The notes: a model not told the origin generated them from the letters alone. Shown: positions 46,191 through 55,522, counted from the first letter of the stretch. The stretch is DNA of 64,000 nucleotides from Traorella massiliensis (GCF_900104665.1 NZ_LT629969.1:463559-527558); one strand, 5' to 3'. Program-made: numbers and translations.

Positions 46191-46538
46191 CTATTTTAAA
46201 AGATTACTTATTATTTCGATATCTTCATCCGTTCCGTCATTTTCAACTTTATAAAGACATTCTACACCATACATTTCACTGATTTTGTCGCCGGCCTGAC
46301 AATAAGCTTCACCATATCCTGTATCGCCACTGACAACAACACCCTTTAGATGATCGCTGTTAGCTGAAAGAAAGTCTTCAACTTCGCTTGGTATATCACC
46401 ATAGCCATCCGTATAAGTGAAAAGTACATAGTCTTCTGAACAAGTTTCGTTACCTGATTCAATCTTTAGAGCATCAGCTCCTAAACGGTTTACAATAGAT
46501 TCGACATTGCCTGTCCTGGATGCATAAACAACTTTCAT
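46191..46538 (-). CDS. NrdI-like flavodoxin
   Basis: 115 residues. FMN site YASRTGNVESIV at the start, then FTYTDGYGDIPSEVEDFL and GVVVSGDTGYGEAYCQAGDKI, the signature of NrdI flavodoxins that help activate the Mn cofactor of class Ib ribonucleotide reductase. No nrdE/nrdF is next to it, so it could serve another electron transfer role. It is first of an operon with DUF3793, driven by the promoter and operators at 46557-46633. The ribosome site AAAGGAGGAAAATC precedes ATG. Confidence 0.82.
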   Translation of the reverse strand: MKVVYASRTGNVESIVNRLGADALKIESGNETCSEDYVLFTYTDGYGDIPSEVEDFLSANSDHLKGVVVSGDTGYGEAYCQAGDKISEMYGVECLYKVENDGTDEDIEIISNLLK

Positions 46539-46556
46539 GATTTTCCTCCTTTAAAA

Positions 46557-46571
46557 TTAGCTAAAGCTAAC
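46557..46571. promoter_or_regulatory. Operator 1 of flavodoxin operon (DtxR/IdeR/MntR-like)
   Basis: TTAGCT-AA-AGCTAA, perfect 6-2-6 palindrome lying at the transcription start predicted from the promoter at 46581-46609. The TTAG..CTAA form recalls DtxR-family operators; the actual regulator is not known. Confidence 0.6.
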
Positions 46572-46580
46572 TTTATGTTT

Positions 46581-46609
46581 AGGATAACATGGGGTACGAT
46601 TTGTGTCAA
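46581..46609 (-). promoter_or_regulatory. Promoter of flavodoxin-DUF3793 operon
   Basis: On the minus strand: TTGACA (46609-46604), 17-base spacer, TATCCT (46586-46581). The -35 is a perfect match to the consensus. Operators flank it on both sides. Confidence 0.75.
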
Positions 46610-46617
46610 GATAAAAA

Positions 46618-46633
46618 GTTAGCTATAGATAAC
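46618..46633. promoter_or_regulatory. Operator 2 upstream of flavodoxin promoter
   Basis: GTTAGCTATAGATAAC, an imperfect palindrome with the same TTAGC half-site as operator 1, 9 bases upstream of the -35. The two sites are about 60 bases apart centre to centre. Confidence 0.5.
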
Positions 46634-46714
46634 ATATATATGATCATGCTTGCTTTTTATCTATATGTGAGAAGAAATATGCACGAGAAAGACTTTGAAA
46701 ATAGATGAAATCGC

Positions 46715-46743
46715 TTGAAAACAACTAAGATCTATGCTAATAT
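46715..46743 (+). promoter_or_regulatory. Promoter of rimP-nusA-infB operon
   Basis: TTGAAA (46715-46720) and TAATAT (46738-46743) with a 17-base spacer. Confidence 0.55.
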
Positions 46744-46760
46744 ATCACTGTAAAGAAACG

Positions 46761-46778
46761 AGTGGACGAGAGTCCACT
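46761..46778 (+). other. Leader hairpin of the rimP operon
   Basis: AGTGGAC-GAGA-GTCCACT, a 7-bp stem in the leader 27 bases before rimP, with a loose T-rich tail. Short hairpins at this place are usual in Firmicutes and may attenuate or protect the transcript. Confidence 0.6.
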
Positions 46779-46804
46779 TTCATTTTGTTAGAAAAGGAGA
46801 TAAG

Positions 46805-47272
46805 ATGGATCAGGAAGCAAAAATCAGAGAAGGCATATTGCCACTACTTGAAGAAATGCAAGTAAAATTGTATGACATTACTTGGACACATGAAGGTAAA
46901 CACAAGATCCTGCAGATTGCCATTGAAAGAGAAGATGGCAGCGTAGACGTGGATCTTTGTGCCAGTGTAGCTGAAGTGATTGGTGCCAAGCTTGATGAAA
47001 TGGATGTGATCAGCTTTGAGTATATGCTGGAAGTTTGTTCACCGGGTGCTGAACGTAAGCTAAGAAATGTTCAGGAAATTAAAAATGCAGTTGGCAAGTA
47101 TGTATATGCGAAATTCAAAAAGACGATCGGAAAACTGGATGAAGTTAAAGGAACTTTGATCAGTGTGGAAGATAACTGCTGCTGTATTGAGTATATGGAC
47201 AAGACGTTCAAAAGGCAGATCAAAGTGAATATCGATGATTGTTCTCTGATTCGTCTTGCAGTAAAAATTTAG
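46805..47272 (+). CDS. rimP: Ribosome maturation factor RimP
   Basis: 155 residues. Assists 30S assembly. N-terminal domain with LLEEMQVKLYDITWTHEGKHKILQIAIE and VDLCASVAEVIGAKLDEMD, followed by EVCSPGAERKLRN, the typical motif, and a small SH3-like C-terminal domain. First gene of the six-gene operon, AAGGAGATAAG site. Next gene nusA begins 19 bases after the stop. Confidence 0.95.
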   Translation: MDQEAKIREGILPLLEEMQVKLYDITWTHEGKHKILQIAIEREDGSVDVDLCASVAEVIGAKLDEMDVISFEYMLEVCSPGAERKLRNVQEIKNAVGKYVYAKFKKTIGKLDEVKGTLISVEDNCCCIEYMDKTFKRQIKVNIDDCSLIRLAVKI

Positions 47273-47291
47273 TAAACGAGGTAATTGAAAG

Positions 47292-48947
47292 ATGAAACTG
47301 AAAGATTTAATGAAAGCGATGCAAGCGATCGAAGAAGATCGCTCACTGAGTGTTGAAGTCGTTACATCAGCACTGAAAGAAGCTCTCACGAAGGCATACC
47401 GCAAGCATGTGGAAATGCCGGATGCTCTTGTAGAAGTGGAAGTTAACGAACATGATGGTGAAATCAAGGTTTTCCGTCAAAAAACAGTAGTGGAAAATGT
47501 TGAAGATGATGAATTTGAAATCTCTTTAGAAGAAGCCAAAGAATTAAAAGCAGATGCACAGATTGGCGATACGATTTCTACAAATGAAATCAATATTGCG
47601 GATTTTGGACGTGCTGCAGTCATACTTGCTAAAAACGTTTTACGCCAGAAAATTAAAGAAGCTGAGAAACAGGCGGTTTATGATGAATATATCGATAAAC
47701 TGCAAGATATGGTCGTAGGTACGATCGAATCAGTGGAAGAAAAATTCTGTGTTGTAAATATTGGCAAGACACTGGCATTGATGCCTAGAGTTGCCCAGAT
47801 TCCAGGTGAAGTTTATAAAGAAGGTCAGCGTATTCGTGTTGTTATCAGTGAAGTAAATAAGGAAACAAAGGGTGCACAGGTATTGGTCAGCCGTGCAGAT
47901 GCCAATCTGGTAAGAAGACTTTTTGAAAAAGAAGTACCAGAAATCTATCAGGGAATCGTAGAAATCAAAGAAATTGCACGTGAACCTGGTGAAAGATGTA
48001 AGATGGCTGTTTATTCTAAAAATGAAAATGTTGATCCAATTGGTGCCTGCATTGGGCCAAGAGGAAGCCGTGTACAAGTGATCATTGATGAACTTCATGG
48101 TGAAAAAATTGATATTTTTGAATGGAGCGAAGATGTCAGCGAATTGATCAAAAATGCTCTTTCACCGGCACAGATCCTGGCTGTCATTCCAAATCCTGAA
48201 AAGAAAGGCTTGCTGGTAGTAGTTTCTGATTCTCAGTTGTCATTAGCTATTGGCAAAAAAGGAAAGAATGCCCGCTTGGCAGTAAAACTGACAAATTCTA
48301 AAATTGATATCAAAGCTGAAAGTGAAGTTGAAGCGATGGGTATTGATTATCGTGCCATTTATGCGAAACAGCAGGAAGAATTACAGGCTCGTTTAGCTGA
48401 AAAACGTGCTTTGGAACAGCAGAAATACTTTGAAGAAAGAAAAGCTTCTGAAAATAGTGATGAATTTGATGAAGAGCTCTTTGAAGAAATTGAATATGAT
48501 GATATTCATGAAGATGAGGCTATTGACACTGTCACAGCTGAAGAAAAAGAAGCTGAAGCACCTGTTGAGAAAATTGAAGAAGAGCCTGCCAAGGAAAGAG
48601 AAGAAACTAATCTGGAAAGAGCGGCTCGTATTGCTAAGGAAAAGAAGGCAAAAGAGGGTATTGATCTTGCAAGCAAGCAGGAGTATGTATCTAAATTTGA
48701 ATCAATTGCTGGTGTAACTTCAAAGCCACAGGCACCGGCGCCTAAGAAAAAGAAAAATAAAGAAAAGAATGAAGAAGAAGAAATCCTTCGTAAACCAACT
48801 TTTGATCTGAAAAAGGATTATGAGATGAAGCCGATTTATTCTGAAGAAGAATTAGAAGAAATCGCAAAACGTGAAGCTGAAGAAAGAGAGAATGACTGGA
48901 TCAATGATGACATCGACTTTGATGAGTTCGATGAATATTATGATTAG
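47292..48947 (+). CDS. nusA: Transcription elongation factor NusA with acidic C-terminal extension
   Basis: 551 residues. N-terminal RNA-polymerase-binding domain (1-125), S1 (about 135-200, VVGTIESVEEKFCVVNIG), KH1 and KH2 (about 230-350, GACIGPRGSRVQVIIDELHGEKIDIFEWSED, AIGKKGKNARLAVKLT). After about residue 370 comes an unusual Glu/Lys-rich, low-complexity tail of about 180 residues (EEELEEIAKREAEERENDW) ending in DFDEFDEYYD. B. subtilis NusA ends near 370, so the tail is an addition. It acts in pausing and termination. Confidence 0.95.
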   Translation: MKLKDLMKAMQAIEEDRSLSVEVVTSALKEALTKAYRKHVEMPDALVEVEVNEHDGEIKVFRQKTVVENVEDDEFEISLEEAKELKADAQIGDTISTNEINIADFGRAAVILAKNVLRQKIKEAEKQAVYDEYIDKLQDMVVGTIESVEEKFCVVNIGKTLALMPRVAQIPGEVYKEGQRIRVVISEVNKETKGAQVLVSRADANLVRRLFEKEVPEIYQGIVEIKEIAREPGERCKMAVYSKNENVDPIGACIGPRGSRVQVIIDELHGEKIDIFEWSEDVSELIKNALSPAQILAVIPNPEKKGLLVVVSDSQLSLAIGKKGKNARLAVKLTNSKIDIKAESEVEAMGIDYRAIYAKQQEELQARLAEKRALEQQKYFEERKASENSDEFDEELFEEIEYDDIHEDEAIDTVTAEEKEAEAPVEKIEEEPAKEREETNLERAARIAKEKKAKEGIDLASKQEYVSKFESIAGVTSKPQAPAPKKKKNKEKNEEEEILRKPTFDLKKDYEMKPIYSEEELEEIAKREAEERENDWINDDIDFDEFDEYYD

Positions 48948-48954
48948 GTGATTT

Positions 48955-49212
48955 ATGAGAAAAATACCGATGCGTAAATGTGTGGTCACACAGGAGCAGT
49001 TTCCAAAAAAAGAACTGGTTCGAGTTGTTCGCACACCTGAAGGAAAGGTGGTCATCGACCGCACAGGAAGAACCAATGGTCGTGGTGCTTATTTGAAAAA
49101 AGATCCATCGATCATTGAGCTTGCGAAAAAGAAAAAGGCTTTAGCAAGAGCGTTAGAATGCGAAATTGATGATTCTTTATATGAAGAATTAAAGGAGTTT
49201 ATGAATGGATAG
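48955..49212 (+). CDS. rnpM: YlxR family protein (RnpM)
   Basis: 85 residues, basic, with PMRKCVVTQEQFPKKELVRVVRTPEG and GRTNGRGAYLKKD, the YlxR fold. In B. subtilis it is RnpM, a modulator of RNase P. Between nusA and the L7Ae-like gene as in most Firmicutes; it overlaps the next gene by 8 bases. Confidence 0.93.
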   Translation: MRKIPMRKCVVTQEQFPKKELVRVVRTPEGKVVIDRTGRTNGRGAYLKKDPSIIELAKKKKALARALECEIDDSLYEELKEFMNG

Positions 49213-49501
49213 GATCTATAGTCTGATAGGTCTTGCGATGCGTGCTAGAAAAGTTGTCAGTGGTGAGGAACTGCTGGAGGCCATTCGCAAAAGAAAAGTA
49301 TCACTTGTGATCGTTAGTGAGGATGCAAGTGAGAATACGAAAAAGAGATATTCAGATAAATGCAGCTTTTATGGTGTTGATCTAATAATGATAGATAGCT
49401 CAATGAAGCTAAATCAGGCAATTGGAAAAACAAACCGAATGGCTGTGGGTATCTGTGATGAAGGATTAAAAAAAAGTATTATGAAATGCTGGAAAGGCTA
49501 G
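49205..49501 (+). CDS. ylxQ: L7Ae-family RNA-binding protein YlxQ
   Basis: 98 residues: LIGLAMRARKVVSGEELLEAIRKRKVSLVIVSEDASENTKKR, the K-turn-binding L7Ae/L30e fold, and the RNA-contact stretch NRMAVGICDEGL. YlxQ-type proteins bind kink-turn RNAs and lie beside infB in Firmicutes. Start overlaps rnpM by 8 bases. Confidence 0.93.
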   Translation: MDRIYSLIGLAMRARKVVSGEELLEAIRKRKVSLVIVSEDASENTKKRYSDKCSFYGVDLIMIDSSMKLNQAIGKTNRMAVGICDEGLKKSIMKCWKG

Positions 49502-49510
49502 GTGATATTG

Positions 49511-51343
49511 ATGGCAAAAGCCAACACAAACAAAAATAAGAAAAATCAGAAAAAGACTTTTACACCAAGAGAAAAAAGGGTGGAAGTGACTGAGATTACT
49601 TATTCGTCTCCGATTACGGTTGGAGAATTAGCTGAAAAGCTTCACCGCAATTCAAGTGAATTGATCAAAGTATTATTTATGCTTGGAAACATGGTAACGA
49701 TCAACTCACAGTTAGATGATGATACGGTAGAGCTGTTATGTATGGAATTCAACGTAAAAGTAACAAAAGAAGTTGTCGTTGATGAGAGTGACCTTGAAGA
49801 AGAACTAAGGGAAAATGATGATGACGAGGCTTCATTGCTTCCACGTCCTCCGGTTGTTACGATCATGGGTCATGTTGATCATGGTAAGACTACACTTTTG
49901 GATACGATTCGTAAGTCAAGAGTAACAGCAGGTGAATTTGGTGGTATTACACAGCACATTGGTGCTTATCAGGTAAGTGTTAAAGGAAAGAAGATCACTT
50001 TCTTAGATACTCCAGGACACGAGGCTTTTACGGCAATGCGTGCCAGAGGAGCTCAAATTACTGATATCGTCGTTATTGTGGTGGCAGCTGATGACGGTGT
50101 CATGCCTCAGACAAAGGAGGCCATCGATCACGCTAAAGCGGCCGGAGCCCCAATTATTATTGCAGTAAACAAGATCGACAAACCAGATATTAATTTGGAT
50201 CGCATCTATGGAGAACTGGCGGATAATGGTGTCATGCCTGAAGAATGGGGTGGTGATACGATGTTCTGCAAGATTTCCGCTAAAGTAGGAACAGGTGTCA
50301 ATGAACTTCTGGAAAGCATCTTGATTTTGGCAGAGGTTGAAGATTATCGTGCAAATCCAAATCGTTTGGCAACAGGTACGGTTATTGAAGCTAAATTAGA
50401 TAAAGGAAGAGGTCCTGTAGCAACACTGTTAGTTCAAAAAGGAACGCTTCATACGAGTGATATCGTTGTTGTTGGAAGTGCTTTAGGACGTGTTCGTAAA
50501 ATGGTGGATGATCATGGACGTGAAATCAAGAGTGCCGGTCCATCAAGTCCGGTGGAAATTATTGGTTTGAACGATGTACCGGAAGCCGGTGATGTTTTCA
50601 AAGTATTTGAAAATGAAAAGAAAGCCCGTCATATTGCGGAAACACGCTTACAAAACAAGATCGATCATGATCGTAATGCAACAAGTGCTTTGACATTAGA
50701 TGACTTAGCACGTCAGATCGAAGAAGGAAATATTCAATCGATCAATGTTATCATCAAAGCAGATGTTCAGGGAAGTGCTGAAGCAGTAAAGGCTTCTTTA
50801 GAAAAGATTGATGTTGAGGGTGTTCGTGTAAACGTCATTCGTTCAACAGCAGGTGCTATTACAGAAAGTGATATTGATTTAGCGAATGCTTCAAATGCAA
50901 TCGTTATTGGATTTAATGTCCGTCCTAGTGCTAATGTAAGAAAGAAAGCAGAAGAAGTTAAGGTTGAGATCCGTCTTCATAATATCATTTACAAGGTACT
51001 TGAAGAAATGGAAGCAGCTATGAAAGGTATGCTGGCACCGGTTTATGAAGAAGTTATTATTGGTCAGGCAGAAGTTCGTCAGACATTCAAGGTCAGCAAG
51101 GTGGGTACGATTGCCGGTTGTATGGTTACAGATGGCTGTATCCGTAAGGGCTGCAAGGTTCGTTTAATTCGTGATGGTATCGTAGTTTATGAAGGAAATC
51201 TGAATTCATTGAAGAGATTCCAGAATGATGCCAAGGAAGTTGCAAGCGGTTATGAATGTGGTTTAACGATTGAAAACTTTAATGATATCAAGGAAAATGA
51301 TATCGTAGAAGCATATGAAGACCAGCAGGTAGAGGTGGTCTAA
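49511..51343 (+). CDS. infB: Translation initiation factor IF-2
   Basis: 610 residues. GTPase that brings fMet-tRNA to the 30S subunit. The N-terminal IF2N segment is short (residues about 1-100), G1 GHVDHGKT (about 120-127), G3 DTPGHEAF, G4 NKID, then domains II-IV. Start ATG 49511 follows AGGTGATATTG; the in-frame GTG 49502 is not preceded by a site of its own. The stop overlaps rbfA (TAATG). Confidence 0.96.
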   Translation: MAKANTNKNKKNQKKTFTPREKRVEVTEITYSSPITVGELAEKLHRNSSELIKVLFMLGNMVTINSQLDDDTVELLCMEFNVKVTKEVVVDESDLEEELRENDDDEASLLPRPPVVTIMGHVDHGKTTLLDTIRKSRVTAGEFGGITQHIGAYQVSVKGKKITFLDTPGHEAFTAMRARGAQITDIVVIVVAADDGVMPQTKEAIDHAKAAGAPIIIAVNKIDKPDINLDRIYGELADNGVMPEEWGGDTMFCKISAKVGTGVNELLESILILAEVEDYRANPNRLATGTVIEAKLDKGRGPVATLLVQKGTLHTSDIVVVGSALGRVRKMVDDHGREIKSAGPSSPVEIIGLNDVPEAGDVFKVFENEKKARHIAETRLQNKIDHDRNATSALTLDDLARQIEEGNIQSINVIIKADVQGSAEAVKASLEKIDVEGVRVNVIRSTAGAITESDIDLANASNAIVIGFNVRPSANVRKKAEEVKVEIRLHNIIYKVLEEMEAAMKGMLAPVYEEVIIGQAEVRQTFKVSKVGTIAGCMVTDGCIRKGCKVRLIRDGIVVYEGNLNSLKRFQNDAKEVASGYECGLTIENFNDIKENDIVEAYEDQQVEVV

Positions 51344-51681
51344 TGACAAAAAATGACAAGATGAATCATATTGTCCAAAAAGCGGTATCTGAAATTATTC
51401 AATTTGAACTAAAAAATCCTAAAGTTGGTTTTATTACAATTACGGATGTACAAGTAACAAATGATAATTCATATGCGAAAATATTTGTTTCATTCTTGGG
51501 CAAGGAAGAAAGAGCTGCTGCTGGCTTAAAAGCCTTGAATCAGTCAAAAGGTTTTATTCGCAGTGCTCTGGCAAAGCGTTTAACGATTCGCAAGACACCA
51601 GAGCTGATTTTTGAAATTGATCATTCATTAGAACAAGGAAACAAGATCGATAAAATATTAAATGATCTGAAGCAGGTGTAA
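51343..51681 (+). CDS. rbfA: Ribosome-binding factor RbfA
   Basis: 112 residues with IIQFELKNPKVGFITITDVQVTNDNSYAKIFVSFLG and RLTIRKTPELIFEIDHSLEQGNKI, the KH-like RbfA fold. Needed for 16S 5' end processing and growth at low temperature. Last of the ribosome-associated genes; the next membrane protein follows by one base. Confidence 0.95.
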   Translation: MTKNDKMNHIVQKAVSEIIQFELKNPKVGFITITDVQVTNDNSYAKIFVSFLGKEERAAAGLKALNQSKGFIRSALAKRLTIRKTPELIFEIDHSLEQGNKIDKILNDLKQV

Positions 51682-51682
51682 G

Positions 51683-52213
51683 ATGAATCAGAATATAGCG
51701 AATATTCAAGAAAAAATTCTTCAAGGGAAAGGTATTACAAAAGAAGAAGTGCTTTCATGTCAGAATTCTATAGAAAGTGAAGAAGATTTGTTTTATGTTT
51801 ACTGGATCATGTCTCGCTACTATTTAGATAGAAATAAAGAAGATGCGATGACTTATTGTGTTTTAAAATGCTATGAGCTGAATGAAAAAAATCATTTTGA
51901 TCTTCCTTTTAAAGTTAAAGATTTTATGGATGCTAGAAGCAGTTTCATGGAAGAAGCCATTGAAAAGACACGTATTCGGCTTTTGCCATTATCTCTTTTA
52001 TTTGGCGTGCTGGTACTTGTATTATTCTGGCTGATCATAGGAAATGGTAATTTTGATGCTTTTATTGTAGGATTTATTTTGATGAATCTTATATCGATAT
52101 TCTTTCAGACATATGGTTCAAAGAAAACATTAGCTTCTTTTAAGAAAAAGCAATATGCTGCAGTATATGAATTTCTAGATGAAGATGATAAAGTATTTGC
52201 GGATGGGCATTAG
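51683..52213 (+). CDS. Membrane protein of unknown function (176 aa)
   Basis: I do not recognise a family. A soluble N-terminal half of about 100 residues with Tyr/Trp-rich helices (DLFYVYWIMSRYYLDRNKEDAMTYC), resembling tetratricopeptide-like repeats, then two membrane spans (about 103-125 and 130-150) and a basic cytoplasmic tail. It follows rbfA by one base and is probably on the same transcript. No signal peptide. Confidence 0.65.
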   Translation: MNQNIANIQEKILQGKGITKEEVLSCQNSIESEEDLFYVYWIMSRYYLDRNKEDAMTYCVLKCYELNEKNHFDLPFKVKDFMDARSSFMEEAIEKTRIRLLPLSLLFGVLVLVLFWLIIGNGNFDAFIVGFILMNLISIFFQTYGSKKTLASFKKKQYAAVYEFLDEDDKVFADGH

Positions 52214-52263
52214 CCTATTCGCTTTTTTCATTTCCACATACTTTAGTTTGAAAGGACAAGAAA

Positions 52264-52788
52264 ATGTACACAAGATATGTTTTAAGACTCGGAGATAAAG
52301 GAATAGCAGTGAATAAGATTCAGGCTTATTTAAATATGTTTGTAGATGCAGGTTATATTACAACAAGGCTTACGCCAGATGGCATTTATGGTCCAAGAAC
52401 TCAGACTGCTGTTAGAGAAATTCAGTCATATATGAGAATGAATCCAGATGGTGTCATTGGAAATGCTACATGGGATGGAATCTTTGAATTGCTGAAAAGA
52501 CTCAATGTAGTAACCAATATTCCTGTTGCCAGTGTTTCATATTATTTATATTTAGGTGATTATGGTATAGCTGTATTTAAAATGCAGGAATATTTGAATG
52601 AATTTGCAGCTAAGAATCCATGTTTAAAAAGCGTAAAAGTAGATGGTGAATATGGTAATGCAACACGTATGGCAGTTCAACAATATCAATATCTTAAGGG
52701 ATTACCTATTGATGGTGCTATTGGAAAAGCAACTTGGGATGATATTGTGAATGAAAGAAATCAGCCAGCCCCAGCTCCTAGCAAATAG
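52264..52788 (+). CDS. Tandem peptidoglycan-binding domain protein
   Basis: 174 residues with two PG_binding_1 domains: LRLGDKGIAVNKIQAYLNMF...DGIYGPRTQTAVREIQSY and LYLGDYGIAVFKMQEYLN...DGEYGNATRMAVQQYQYLKGLPIDGAIGKATWDDI. No signal peptide, membrane helix or catalytic domain is present, unlike most such proteins, so export is unclear. The ends are low complexity (PAPAPSK). Possibly a phage-derived or secreted-by-other-route wall binder. AAAGGACAAGAAA site; a terminator begins in its stop. Confidence 0.85.
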   Translation: MYTRYVLRLGDKGIAVNKIQAYLNMFVDAGYITTRLTPDGIYGPRTQTAVREIQSYMRMNPDGVIGNATWDGIFELLKRLNVVTNIPVASVSYYLYLGDYGIAVFKMQEYLNEFAAKNPCLKSVKVDGEYGNATRMAVQQYQYLKGLPIDGAIGKATWDDIVNERNQPAPAPSK

Positions 52789-52807
52789 AACCCGAGAGGG
52801 TTCTTTT
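52788..52807 (+). terminator. Terminator after peptidoglycan-binding gene
   Basis: GAACCC-GAGA-GGGTTC stem followed by T4. Confidence 0.85.
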
Positions 52808-52812
52808 ATAAT

Positions 52813-52843
52813 AAAAAAGCATCAGCTGTATTGCTAATGCTTT
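52813..52843 (-). terminator. Terminator after kdpE-like gene
   Basis: AAAGCAT / ATGCTTT stem around a 14-base loop with AGC/GCT pairing inside, reading to U6 on the minus strand. Confidence 0.6.
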
Positions 52844-52851
52844 ATATGGTG

Positions 52852-53553
52852 TTATTCGACTTTCATCATTCGATATCCGACACCAATATGTGTCTGTATA
52901 TATTGTGGAGAATTTGGTTTTGATTCTATTTTTTTTCTTAATGTTGCCATAAATACTCGTAGAGAAGTGACATCATTTTCCCAGCTGCTGCCCCATATTT
53001 TCTGGGTAATATATGTATGTGTCAGCACTTTACCGATATTTTTAGCCATGAGACAGAGAAGCTTATATTCAATCGGTGTAAGATGTAGTTCTTCATTATC
53101 AAGATAGGCACATCCTGCTGCAAAATCAATTTTAAGATGACCATTGGTAAAAATAGCTTCATTAGATGTTGAGGAAGCATCCATGATAGCCAGACGTCGC
53201 TGAGTAACACGTAATCTTGCAAGCAGTTCTTCAACAGAAAAAGGTTTTGTCAGATAATCATCAGCTCCTTCATCTAATGCTTCAATCTTATCGCTATCTT
53301 CACTTCGGGCGCTAATGACGATGATTGGCATATTTGACCAGCTACGGATACGTCTGATCACTTCAACACCATCAATATCTGGAAGACCTAAATCCAGCAA
53401 TACGATATCAGGATTATAAGAAGATGCTTCCATGATGGCATTTTCTCCATTCGCAGCTACAATATATTTATAGTCATGAGTCTTTAATGTTGTCGTGATA
53501 AGATTACGTATAGGAGCATCATCTTCTACGACTAAGATCAGTGTTTTATTCAT
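52852..53553 (-). CDS. KdpE-like response regulator
   Basis: 233 residues. Receiver (1-120) with LVVEDDAPI, IVLLDLGLPDIDG, ISARSED and TKPFSVEELLARLR, and a winged helix with LTPIEYKLLCLMAKNIGKVL, the KdpE/OmpR pattern (LTHTYITQKIWG). Overlaps its kinase gene start by 8 bases. It probably regulates the ktr genes that precede it on the same strand. Confidence 0.88.
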   Translation of the reverse strand: MNKTLILVVEDDAPIRNLITTTLKTHDYKYIVAANGENAIMEASSYNPDIVLLDLGLPDIDGVEVIRRIRSWSNMPIIVISARSEDSDKIEALDEGADDYLTKPFSVEELLARLRVTQRRLAIMDASSTSNEAIFTNGHLKIDFAAGCAYLDNEELHLTPIEYKLLCLMAKNIGKVLTHTYITQKIWGSSWENDVTSLRVFMATLRKKIESKPNSPQYIQTHIGVGYRMMKVE

Positions 53554-55522
53554 TGAAATTCACCTCGCATGATGGTAATGTAAATGTGAAAATACAACCA
53601 TGTGGCTCATTATCTGTCAGTGTGATCTCACCACCATGAGCATTGATAATTGATTTGCAAAGTGGCAGGCCAAGACCAAGACTTCGAAGGCTGTCAGCAA
53701 TCTTATTATTACCGGTAAAGAACATTTCAAATACACGCTCTTTTATGTTGTCGGGAATACCTGTCCCATTATCGGCAATACTGATATAAATCCAATCGCT
53801 TTTCTTTTCAGCTGTAACCTTGATTTTCGATCCTGCTGGTGTATATTTGATCGCATTGTCTACAAGGTTGATAATCACTTGCATAATAAGTTTAGCATCT
53901 ATTTTAGCTAACATCAACTCATCCTGATATTCAACAGAGATGTCATGTTCACAGCTTTTACGGTTGAGATGTTTCATTGCTTCATCAATGATCTCATCCA
54001 TGAGCTGTGGAGACATATTAAAGTTCATCCTTCCTTCTTCAATACGAGTAACAGATAGTAAATTTTCCACAAGGCTGATAAGCCATTGAGAATCATCATA
54101 AATATCATTAAAAATCTGAAGCCTTGTTTCATCATCCAATTTATCATAATTTGATAAAAGATTACTTGCATTACCGGAAATTGAAGTTAGCGGCGTACGA
54201 AGATCATGAGAGATAGCTCGCAGAAGATTTGCACGAAGCTGTTCATTTTTAGCGAGTACAGCTGTTCTTTCTTTTTCTTTCGCATTATGACTGTTATCAA
54301 TGGCTAATGCACATTCATCAAGAATCGAGAGCAAAATATTATTTTCAAAAGAGTCAAGCGGTTCATCAGTGATACGAATGCCAATGACTCCATATACTTT
54401 ATCACTAATGCGGATAGCTAAATAAAGGCATTTCGCATCATTATATACTGCTGTCGTAGCTCCGGCTCTTTTTTTATTCGCAAATACCCATTCCGCAACA
54501 TTTTTTTCTTTTTCAGAAAAGAAAGAGTCGGCAGAGGTATCAGGCAAAACACAAAAGAAATAGCCTTTTGAAAGCTTTCCATTGATTTCTGGATAAGCAA
54601 CGATATCCCGGTCAAGAAGCTTCATGAGCTGACTGGCGGTGATATTGATAATATCATGATCATCCTGAGCTTTTTGAAGCAGCTGACTTGTATCAAATAA
54701 AACTTTTGTTCTGAATGCTGTCTGAGCAGACAGCTTTGCATGATCTTTAAGCTTTGAAGCCAATGTGCCCGTTATGATCGAAGTGGCAAGCATGATCATA
54801 AAAGTAACAGGATAGCCGGAATCATAAGCATGAAAGGTCATCTTAGGTTCTATGAGAAAAAAATTAAACAGCATGACACTTAATACAGAACTTACAAAAC
54901 TACAAATATATCCTTTTGTAAATAATGAAACCAATAGAACTCCTAAGATATATACAGGTATCGTATTTGATTCAGTGAAGCCAAAACGTAAAAACAAAAA
55001 TCCTATTAAAGTAACAATTCCTAAAATGATTGTTGTGATAAGCAAATCCTGTTTAGTGGGAATAATTGATTGCGATATTGTTTTTTTGACTTTATAACGA
55101 GTATTAAGTGTTGAATCAGGAATAATATAAATATCAAGATTCGGAAGGATTTCTGTCAGTCTTTCACTAAGAGATGGCTTGCTCCAAAAATGTCGGCGGG
55201 TAACACTGCTACGGCCAAGTACGATTTTCGTTACCCTTGAAATTCTTGCAAATTCACCAATCTGATAGGAAATATCTTCACCATATACTGTAACGATATG
55301 AGCATTTTGCTGTTCTGCAAGGCGTATATTGCTTTGTAATCTTTTTTTATCAACATCCGACATCTTATCAGCATAAGGTGTCTGTACATAGAGTGCTGTA
55401 AAAGAGGCACCGAAAGCATCCGCCATTTTTGCTGCGGTACGTACGATTTTAGCGTTTGAGGGTGAAGAAGAAAGACATACAAGAATATGTTCATGAATTT
55501 TTTCATCAAACGGGTTTATCAC
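53546..55522 (-). CDS. KdpD-like sensor kinase lacking the N-terminal KdpD domain
   Basis: 658 residues: universal-stress (Usp) domain (1-130, LVCLSSSPSNAKIVRTAAKMAD), four-helix DUF4118 segment (about 165-265), GAF-like segment, H-box with His in LRAISHDLRTPLTSISG and HATPase with N-box INLVDNAIKYTPAGS and G-box SLGLGLPL. KdpD of E. coli and most bacteria begins with a P-loop domain of about 200 residues, which is absent here. Start is GTG 55522, after GAGGTG; an upstream GTG is inside this site. It senses K+ or osmotic state, by family. Confidence 0.85.
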   Translation of the reverse strand: MINPFDEKIHEHILVCLSSSPSNAKIVRTAAKMADAFGASFTALYVQTPYADKMSDVDKKRLQSNIRLAEQQNAHIVTVYGEDISYQIGEFARISRVTKIVLGRSSVTRRHFWSKPSLSERLTEILPNLDIYIIPDSTLNTRYKVKKTISQSIIPTKQDLLITTIILGIVTLIGFLFLRFGFTESNTIPVYILGVLLVSLFTKGYICSFVSSVLSVMLFNFFLIEPKMTFHAYDSGYPVTFMIMLATSIITGTLASKLKDHAKLSAQTAFRTKVLFDTSQLLQKAQDDHDIINITASQLMKLLDRDIVAYPEINGKLSKGYFFCVLPDTSADSFFSEKEKNVAEWVFANKKRAGATTAVYNDAKCLYLAIRISDKVYGVIGIRITDEPLDSFENNILLSILDECALAIDNSHNAKEKERTAVLAKNEQLRANLLRAISHDLRTPLTSISGNASNLLSNYDKLDDETRLQIFNDIYDDSQWLISLVENLLSVTRIEEGRMNFNMSPQLMDEIIDEAMKHLNRKSCEHDISVEYQDELMLAKIDAKLIMQVIINLVDNAIKYTPAGSKIKVTAEKKSDWIYISIADNGTGIPDNIKERVFEMFFTGNNKIADSLRSLGLGLPLCKSIINAHGGEITLTDNEPHGCIFTFTLPSCEVNFNE

